This document shows positions 54,937-64,000 of a stretch of DNA of 64,000 nucleotides, piece after piece; the first letter of the stretch is position 1, and each line of letters starts with the position of its first letter. The DNA comes from Polyangium sp. y55x31. GTDB lineage: Bacteria > Myxococcota_A > Polyangia > Polyangiales > Polyangiaceae. The translations under genes and the position numbers were made by a program. Under the pieces are notes generated by a model. That model was not told the DNA's origin. It saw nothing but the letters and a program-made list of their open reading frames with translations, and did not search any database. The DNA is taken from contig NZ_JARZHG010000037.1 of NCBI RefSeq assembly GCF_029946505.1, positions 1 through 64,000 on the forward strand, in the 5' to 3' direction.

Positions 54937-55695
54937 GTGCGCGCCCAGACTCCGTACCGTGACGCTGATCCCCTGGGCGCGCTCGTCTCGGTGCACCCCG
55001 TCTCGATCGTCCAGCAGGGCATTCGTATCGGCGTGGGGCTCTTCTGCCTCCTGGTCGCGCTCGATTGCGCGGCCCTGCCGCTGTTCTTCATGCCGAAACA
55101 CGAGGCGGTCGAGCCCCTGAGCCTGCTCATCTTCGGCGGGGCGGCGCTCGTCTTCGGCGCGCTCGGGATCTGGGCCTTCTCCCACTTCGTGCGGGCCCGC
55201 GGGCAACGCGTGGAGGTGCACGAGGAGGGGCTGCGCATCGGGCGCGGCAAGGACACGAGAGACGTGCGCTTTCACGACATCACGTCCGTGGGAGGCCTGT
55301 TCTGGGAGGCGCTCGGCGACGCCCCGCCCGAAGTTTCGGCGCTCTGGATCGACGACCGCGCAGGCGACCGCATCCGGCTCCCCACGCCCATGCGCGACCC
55401 GTACGCGCTCGGCCGCGAGCTCTCGGCCCGCACGTTCGAGCATCGGCTGGAACAGGCCGAGCGGCGCATCCAGGAGGAAGGGCGCGCGTTTTTCGGGCGC
55501 TGCAAGCTCGACGAGCTGCGCCTCCACCTCGGCGAGGGGGACGCGGTCGCGCGGCAGGAGGTTCGTCGGGCAAAACTCTCGTCGCGGTGGATCGAGGTGC
55601 GGCTCGCGAGCGGCGGCAAGCGCCTCGTGCCGACGGAAGAGGTCCCCAACGCGGATGTCTTGCTCGTGATGTTGCGGCCCAAGGCCGAAGCCTGA
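54937..55695 (+). CDS. Hypothetical membrane protein
   Basis: A 252-residue protein from a GTG with TAGGAG just upstream. Two hydrophobic helices (about 25-50 and 62-88) are followed by a soluble domain resembling bacterial PH-like folds (VEVHEEGLRIGRGKDTRDVRFHDI). Cotranscribed with fumarase by position; no functional connection is evident. Family not recognised. Confidence 0.65.
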   Translation: MRAQTPYRDADPLGALVSVHPVSIVQQGIRIGVGLFCLLVALDCAALPLFFMPKHEAVEPLSLLIFGGAALVFGALGIWAFSHFVRARGQRVEVHEEGLRIGRGKDTRDVRFHDITSVGGLFWEALGDAPPEVSALWIDDRAGDRIRLPTPMRDPYALGRELSARTFEHRLEQAERRIQEEGRAFFGRCKLDELRLHLGEGDAVARQEVRRAKLSSRWIEVRLASGGKRLVPTEEVPNADVLLVMLRPKAEA

Positions 55696-55866
55696 GAGGG
55701 TGCTCCACAGCGTAGCGCCGGGGTTTCACCCCGGACCCGACGAGGGGCTGTCCGCCCCTCGACCCGGGACCAGGGCCAGCCCTGGACCTCTGATGCATCG
55801 ACCGCGATGCGGTCGATGCACAGGCGCATGGGTTTTCATTCGCGACGCCTGTGGAACACCTTCTGA
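55694..55866. repeat. Short element with terminal inverted repeats enclosing copy C
   Basis: The left end GAGAGGGTGCTCCACAGCG (55694-55712) pairs with the right end read backwards, AGAAGGTGTTCCACAGGCG (55848-55866 region). The composite arm C lies inside. The element has no coding capacity, so it is MITE-like. The same end motif occurs alone at 45859. Confidence 0.6.
55712..55820 (+). repeat. Composite palindromic element, single-arm copy C
   Basis: It repeats only the left arm of copy A: the CCGGGGTTTCACCCCGG hairpin, then CGAGGGGCTGTCCGCCCCTCG, CCAGGGCCAGCCCTGG and a longer TGCATCGACC-type hairpin ending at 55820. Where bases differ from A both stem sides change together. It lies between convergent genes. 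Confidence 0.8.
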
Positions 55867-55869
55867 GCT

Positions 55870-57102
55870 TCAATCGAGCGAGATCGGATCCATGCGCTTC
55901 GCGGCGCGCTCGCGCGAAAGAGCCCGCGTTCGGCGTGCTTCGAGGGCTTTGGGGTCGTCCGAAAGGAAACGCTCGTTCGTCTGCGGGGGCAGCGGTCCTT
56001 TGCCTTTTTCCACGAGGCGCCCCTCATACCAGCGCCGATAGGTGTGCGTGCGGTAGGCGCGGTACATCGCGAGGCCGGCGATCACCGCGGCGACGCACCA
56101 GGCCTGGAACAACACCGAGCTTCCCTGCCCGAGCGCCGTCGCGATCGGGAAGCTCGGGACGCGCCGGAGCCAGATCTCCCCCTTCGCCCCCGGCGGCAGC
56201 TCCAGGTAATCGTCCTCGTCAATCTCGACGAGCCCGCCAAAACGGACCGTGCCCGGCGGTGATTCGTAACGCACGTCGACGGCGCGGTGCTGGGTCGTCT
56301 TCCCCTTGCCGTTGCTCCTCTCGTACGTCCGTTTGCCGAGGAGCGTCGCGACCACGCTCTCGCCGAGGAAGACACGCGCCCGGTAGGTGGCGAGCGGGAC
56401 GTTCATGACGAACCCGAGGAACACCACCCACACGCACGTCCAGTAAAAGGCCCGCGCGCGGAGCTCGTGGCGGCGCGAGAGGCTCTCCGTGGAGATGTGC
56501 ATGCCTTTTTGCGGCGAGGGCTTCATCGTGAAGCCCATCGTGGCGGCCTCGCGATATCCGGCGGTCTCCCCGATCCCCTCGGGATCCGGCGCCTTGTGGA
56601 GCCGCCCCTCCACTATCACACGTTCGCCCGGCAAAAGCTCGGCGCGCAGCTTTCGCCGCGACGAATGCAGCCATTCTTTTTGATCGAGCGTGTCGACGAG
56701 CAGCACGTCCTCGGGCGGCTCGACCCGGACGCGGGCGCCCGTGTCGTGACGCAGATAAAACGGCCGCGCGCGGGTCTCACGCTCCGTCTCCACCCATGAG
56801 TGCGTCTTGTTGTTGTTCTTGCCGGCCTGCTCGCTGCCCTCCTGCGTGATCGTCACCCGCACCGCGTCGGACTCGCCCTGCGCGAGCTCGACCGTTCCGG
56901 CGACGAACCGCGCCCCCTCGAAGAGGGGGGCCTTCGGCTTGATCACGGCGTCCGCCTCGACGGCCGCGCGGCGCGCGCGCCGGATCTCGCGCACACAGAA
57001 CGCGATCACGAGGAGCATGGCGGCGTCGAGCGCGAAGACGCAGACGTACGACCACGGCGGCTCGATGTGATTGTTCTCGAAGACCTTGAAGATGGTTTCC
57101 AA
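55870..57102 (-). CDS. Membrane protein with GIDE-like domain
   Basis: A 410-residue protein. A helix at about 17-38 is followed by a soluble region (55-205) resembling the GIDE domain of the mitochondrial E3 ligase MUL1: RPFYLRHDTGARVRVEPP, LLPGERVIVEGRL and KGMHISTESL are in the expected order. Helices at about 215-240 and 320-345 follow. There is no RING finger, so it is not a ligase. Bacterial proteins of this kind are uncharacterised. Same-strand neighbour of the zinc-ribbon protein. Confidence 0.65.
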   Translation of the reverse strand: METIFKVFENNHIEPPWSYVCVFALDAAMLLVIAFCVREIRRARRAAVEADAVIKPKAPLFEGARFVAGTVELAQGESDAVRVTITQEGSEQAGKNNNKTHSWVETERETRARPFYLRHDTGARVRVEPPEDVLLVDTLDQKEWLHSSRRKLRAELLPGERVIVEGRLHKAPDPEGIGETAGYREAATMGFTMKPSPQKGMHISTESLSRRHELRARAFYWTCVWVVFLGFVMNVPLATYRARVFLGESVVATLLGKRTYERSNGKGKTTQHRAVDVRYESPPGTVRFGGLVEIDEDDYLELPPGAKGEIWLRRVPSFPIATALGQGSSVLFQAWCVAAVIAGLAMYRAYRTHTYRRWYEGRLVEKGKGPLPPQTNERFLSDDPKALEARRTRALSRERAAKRMDPISLD

Positions 57103-57148
57103 GGGGACGCTCAGGAAAAAAGGCCCGGCGAGGGCGACGAGTCACCTG

Positions 57149-58420
57149 TCAACGGCAGGCGCCCACGGCGCCCACGACGCGCTTCCAATCCGGGGCGTTG
57201 AGCCGTCCGGGGAACCAGTGCACGTGAGCGTCTTTCTCCCCGATGTCGAGCCAGAGCTTGCCCACGGTGAACTCGTAATCGCGTTTCTTGGCCAGGTAAT
57301 CGCGATCCTGGACCTTCGCCTTGCCGAGCTTGCCCTCGAGGCACGCGACGAGCGCCTCGCGGCGCTCCGGGAACGCTTTGGTCCCGTGCAGCGCGGCGGT
57401 CCGGAGCGTGCCCCCCTTCTCGTTGGGGTAGGAGAACTCGGCGTCCCGCAGGAGCGGGTGATCCACGGCGACGGTGACGCCAAGCTCGATGAACGTGAAC
57501 AAGGCTGCGCCGGGGAACTTCTGGGTCAAGGTCGCGGCGGCCTTGTCGACGGTCGTCGTGAGGTCGATCGTCTCCAGCGCGGCGAAGGGGTGCGGCGCGC
57601 CGATCCAGCGGGCTTCCTCGGGGGTCGGGCCGCTGCCCGCGCCGAAGACGGCGTGGAGGACGAGCTTCCACATGGCGACGAGCTGCGTCTTGGCTTGCGC
57701 GCTCGTGCCGCCCACGCGCCCCCCCAGCACGGTGGCGGAGACGAGGCCCGTCTTCGCGTCGGTGTTCACGGCCACGAGGCTCGCCCAGTTCCAGCTCCCG
57801 TCCACGAGCCCACCGTGCAGGCGGCTCCCGAGGGCCTCGATCGCCTTGGGATCCGGCGTCGCTCCGGAGCGCTGCACGAGCGTGAAGCTCTGGGGAAACG
57901 CGGGCTCCTTGTCGTCGTACATGAACGAGATGCTCTGGTAGCGCGGGTGCGAGACGGACACGGCGAGCATGGAGCCCATGGGGTTTCCGGAAAGCGCCTT
58001 CGCGAGGTTTTCCCGGCTCTGGTCGATTCGAACGGCCGCGAGCTCCTGGGGCGTCTTGCCCGGCAGCACGGATGCCACGACCCCGCCCTTTTTCGAGGAC
58101 CCCATGCTGCCGCCGAGCGCGATGAGGAGTCCGAGCACGAGCGAGCTGGCAAGCGAGACGCCCACCAGGAGGGCGATCCAGTTCGCGCGCGTGTTCGCGC
58201 GCAAGGTCTCTTCGTGATACGCGAGCGCCTGGTTCGACGGGGCCGGGAACTGCGGGGGCGGGATCCACTGCGGGGGCGGGCGGAAATCACGGGGGGTCTC
58301 GGCGGAGACCGTGCGGAGCAGGCGGCGTTCGCTGGTGGTCCCGCAGTAGCGACACTTCGTGAGCGCCGCGTCGGGCTTCACGTCGAGCGGCGCACCGCAG
58401 TGGCGACATTCGAGGATCAT
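57149..58420 (-). CDS. Zinc-ribbon membrane protein of unknown function
   Basis: A 423-residue protein. The N terminus is a zinc ribbon (CRHCGAPL and CRYCGTTS). A Pro-rich spacer and one membrane helix (about 80-105) follow, then a large soluble domain with no recognised motif. ATG 58420 puts the ribbon directly at the start. It is upstream of the GIDE-like gene with 46 bp between, likely one operon of membrane proteins. Confidence 0.7.
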   Translation of the reverse strand: MILECRHCGAPLDVKPDAALTKCRYCGTTSERRLLRTVSAETPRDFRPPPQWIPPPQFPAPSNQALAYHEETLRANTRANWIALLVGVSLASSLVLGLLIALGGSMGSSKKGGVVASVLPGKTPQELAAVRIDQSRENLAKALSGNPMGSMLAVSVSHPRYQSISFMYDDKEPAFPQSFTLVQRSGATPDPKAIEALGSRLHGGLVDGSWNWASLVAVNTDAKTGLVSATVLGGRVGGTSAQAKTQLVAMWKLVLHAVFGAGSGPTPEEARWIGAPHPFAALETIDLTTTVDKAAATLTQKFPGAALFTFIELGVTVAVDHPLLRDAEFSYPNEKGGTLRTAALHGTKAFPERREALVACLEGKLGKAKVQDRDYLAKKRDYEFTVGKLWLDIGEKDAHVHWFPGRLNAPDWKRVVGAVGACR

Positions 58421-58602
58421 GGGCGGAGGGGAGGATACCACCAAGAAGCGGGAGCGGAAGCGCGTGCGTCAGCGGGGGAGGATCCATGCGGCGAGGCAGG
58501 CCCCTCGGGCGCGTCGACGTGCAGCGTCGCCCTGGAGCATGCGCCCATTCGCCAGGAGGGCGGCCGATGAATGACGACCGACGGTTCACCCCCAAGCCCA
58601 CG

Positions 58603-61854
<3,252 letters not shown>

Positions 61855-61984
61855 GTTTGTCCCTAGGGAACCCTTACGCCGCACCTAGCCGAGATCCACG
61901 GCCTCGTCAAGCCACGAAGGTTCGAAATGGTTTGGCACCTGGAACCCCAGGTTTGGCCCCATGGAACCGGGCGGGGCGGAGGTT

Positions 61985-62362
61985 TTACCGGAAGGACCTA
62001 TCGATCCAGAACCAGAGCCCGGCGAACACGGCGGCGACGCCGAGGGCCAACACGAGGCGCGGCCGGAGCCGCTCGCCGGATTCGAAATGGTAATGGGGCA
62101 GGCCGATGATCAGGGCCACGCCGCCGAGCAGGGCGAAGCGGAGGAACAGCAAGGCCTCGCGATGGTTCCCGTCGGCGAGCCCGAGCGGCAAGGGCGCGAG
62201 GTGGAAAAACACGACGACACGAAACCATCGCTCCCCGCGCTCGGGCGAACGGAGCCCCCAGAGGAAGAGGCTCCACAGCGTGAGCGTGGCGAGGACGAGA
62301 CCCGCATTCGCCATGGTCTCGAGCCGGTTGAGCCCCTCCCCGAGATTCGAAAGATCCACCAT
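61985..62362 (-). CDS. Small membrane protein
   Basis: A 125-residue protein with about four hydrophobic helices and a short loop rich in Arg. It resembles DoxX/DUF-type small membrane proteins only in general layout; family not recognised. It lies upstream of the EndoQ-UvrD gene on the same strand and is divergent from the MFS transporter. Confidence 0.6.
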   Translation of the reverse strand: MVDLSNLGEGLNRLETMANAGLVLATLTLWSLFLWGLRSPERGERWFRVVVFFHLAPLPLGLADGNHREALLFLRFALLGGVALIIGLPHYHFESGERLRPRLVLALGVAAVFAGLWFWIDRSFR

Positions 62363-62438
62363 GCGGCCGACCGGATGATGGCCGGTTTTCCGCCGTTGTG
62401 AAAGGCCCGTTTCCCTGATACGCACGAAAGCGGTCCGG

Positions 62439-63647
62439 ATGAGCGACGATCGATACCACCGCCGCCTGTTCGTGTTCCTCGGCGTGGCGAGCTTCTTCGA
62501 GGGGTTCGACACGTTCGCCCTCACCCAGCTCCTGCCCGCGATCCGCGCCGAAATGGGCCTCTCGCCGAGCGACGCCGGCTGGCTCGTCGGGGCCATCTGC
62601 GCCGGCGCGATCCTCTCCTACGGCCTCGTCCGGTACGCCGATCGTGCCGGGCGGCGCGGCGTCCTCGCCGTCACGATCCTCGGCTACGCCCTCTGCACCG
62701 CGCTCACCGCGCTCGCCCGCGGGCCCTTCACGTTCGGCGCCGCGCAGATCGCCGCGCGATTTTTCCTCATCGCCGAGTGGGCCCTCTCCCTCGTCGTCGC
62801 CGCCGAGGAGTTCCCGGCCGATCGGCGTGGCCTCTACATCGGCGTCCTCAATGCGCTGACCGGCGTCGGCGCCATCGTCTGCGCGGGGATCACGCCCGTC
62901 GTGCTGAAGTCGTCCCTCGGCTGGCGCGGCATTTACGTGCTCGGCACGGCGCCCCTCTTCTTGCTCGCCGTCGCCCGCAGATCCCTGCGCGAGACGCGCC
63001 GCTTCACCGAGCAGGTCGAGGGCACGAGCCTCGCGAAGCGGCCGTTCACGCAGATCCTCCTCCCGCCCCACCGAAACCGGATGCTCCTGCTCGCGGCCAT
63101 CTGGATGCTCACGTACGCGTGCACCACGAACGCGATCACGTTCTGGAAAGAGCACGCGATGGGGGAACGCGGGTACACGGACGGGCGCGTGGGCCTTTAC
63201 ATCTCGATCGCGGCCGTCGCCGGGATGCCGCTCGCATTCCTCTCCGCGAAGCTGCTCGACGTCCTCGGCCGGCGGGGCGCCTCGGTCATCATTTACCTCT
63301 CGGTCGTGGCCGGCACCGTGGGCTGTTATCTCGCCGGCTCCCCTTCCCTCGTCCTGATCTCGCTCGTGCTCGCGATGGGCGGCATCACGGCGACGGGCTC
63401 CGTGCTCGCCGCGTACAACGCGGAGCTTTTCCCCACGGAGCTGCGCAGCGACGCTTTCGGGTGGTCGAACCACCTCTTCGGCCGCACCGCGCAATGCGTC
63501 ACGCCCGTCCTCGTCGGGTACGCCGCTGAATCCGTGGGATGGGGCAAGGCCGTGTCTTCCACCGTCGTCTTCCCGGTGCTCGCCGTCGCCCTGATCCTCC
63601 TCACATTGCCGGAGACACGCGGTCGCGAGCTGGAGGATATCGCCTGA
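62439..63647 (+). CDS. Major facilitator superfamily transporter
   Basis: A 402-residue permease with 12 predicted helices. GLVRYADRAGRRG is the family's conserved loop 2-3 motif and the segment PADRRGLYIGVL fits the sugar/organic-acid branch (YdjE/AAHS-like, which often transport aromatic or organic acids). The FFEGFDTFALTQLLPAI start is typical of that branch. Substrate unknown. Confidence 0.85.
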   Translation: MSDDRYHRRLFVFLGVASFFEGFDTFALTQLLPAIRAEMGLSPSDAGWLVGAICAGAILSYGLVRYADRAGRRGVLAVTILGYALCTALTALARGPFTFGAAQIAARFFLIAEWALSLVVAAEEFPADRRGLYIGVLNALTGVGAIVCAGITPVVLKSSLGWRGIYVLGTAPLFLLAVARRSLRETRRFTEQVEGTSLAKRPFTQILLPPHRNRMLLLAAIWMLTYACTTNAITFWKEHAMGERGYTDGRVGLYISIAAVAGMPLAFLSAKLLDVLGRRGASVIIYLSVVAGTVGCYLAGSPSLVLISLVLAMGGITATGSVLAAYNAELFPTELRSDAFGWSNHLFGRTAQCVTPVLVGYAAESVGWGKAVSSTVVFPVLAVALILLTLPETRGRELEDIA

Positions 63648-63668
63648 ATCGCGTGCTATCGTGCACGC

Positions 63669-64000
63669 ATGGCCGACGCGCCCGAATCCCCCGCGGAGAC
63701 GAGCCCCCCCGGGCGAGGTGCATTCCCCATCCAAGCCTACGGCCCGGCCACGCGGGCACTCTCCGTGGCGCTGCGCCTCATCGCCCTCCTCAACGTCCTC
63801 TATGTCGCCGTGCATATCGTCCGCGATATCGTGACCGGCACGAGGACCGCGCCGCCGCTCGCCGTCGCTTTCGGCATCGCCTTGTTCTCCGGCGGCCCCC
63901 TGCTCCTCGCGGTGCTCCTCGGCCACAACTATCGAGGAAACGTCGAAGTCGGGCCCCACAGGCTCGCGCTCACGCTGCGCCGCGAGCGATTCGAGATTCC
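63669..64000 (+). CDS. Membrane protein, truncated by the window edge
   Basis: An ATG at 63669 opens a frame that runs off the right edge, with 110 residues visible. A Pro-rich start is followed by two hydrophobic helices (about 35-55 and 65-88), then a soluble segment (VGPHRLALTLRRERFEI) similar in style to the PH-like part of the protein at 54937. It lies 21 bp after the transporter gene. Confidence 0.65.
   Translation, partial: MADAPESPAETSPPGRGAFPIQAYGPATRALSVALRLIALLNVLYVAVHIVRDIVTGTRTAPPLAVAFGIALFSGGPLLLAVLLGHNYRGNVEVGPHRLALTLRRERFEI

Overview
The window is very GC-rich chromosomal DNA, probably from a myxobacterium of the Polyangium/Sorangium type. This is inferred from gene content. 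There is a eukaryote-like Ser/Thr kinase coupled to a TPR-like protein. There are many lipoproteins whose lipobox is followed by a Gly/Ser linker (partial gene at 1, and genes ending at 9163, 18138, 51987), plus Cys-rich surface repeats, an FG-GAP propeller protein and bacterial enhancer-binding proteins. No rRNA, tRNA, CRISPR array, phage or transposase gene was seen. Most genes are ordinary chromosomal housekeeping, transport or envelope genes.

Layout. 1-3690: a truncated lipoprotein gene, then a kinase/TPR pair and a Cys-rich lipoprotein. 3694-6884: a sigma54 activator with a phenol-type (MopR/DmpR/XylR) sensor, divergent from pirin and WrbA. 7108-10311: secreted hydrolase and S51 peptidase lipoproteins. 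10446-16812: a sulfate cluster (binding protein, CysT, CysW, CysA, a sensorless sigma54 activator and a convergent OprP-like porin). A palindrome, TCCG-N6-CGGA, lies twice before the binding-protein gene and once before the porin, suggesting one regulon. 17019-23551: an aldo/keto reductase and three large surface or propeller proteins. 23878-29024: an unknown helical protein, a phosphofructokinase-like/HAD pair, and a divergent SDR/LysR pair. 29100-35157: lipoproteins, an XRE-cupin regulator, MscS, a large membrane protein and an aldo/keto reductase. 35204-40711: DNA polymerase II and a TldD/TldE pair in which TldD carries a Tat/lipoprotein-like export signal. 41090-48946: subtilase, FG-GAP lipoprotein, a concanavalin-like lipoprotein, a GFA/truncated DJ-1 pair and a divergent LysR gene. 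48989-58420: lipoprotein/outer-membrane pair, class II amidotransferase, esterase, class I fumarase and several membrane proteins. 58603-64000: a fusion of an EndoQ-like PHP nuclease with a UvrD helicase ending in a beta-clamp motif, then small membrane proteins and an MFS transporter, with a gene cut by the right edge.

Between genes there is an unusual repeat family. Two inverted copies of a roughly 320-bp palindrome-of-palindromes lie at 26832 and 40727, and a single-arm copy lies at 55712. Stem changes are compensated between copies, which points to selection for folding. The single-arm copy is flanked by a short inverted repeat that recurs alone at 45859.
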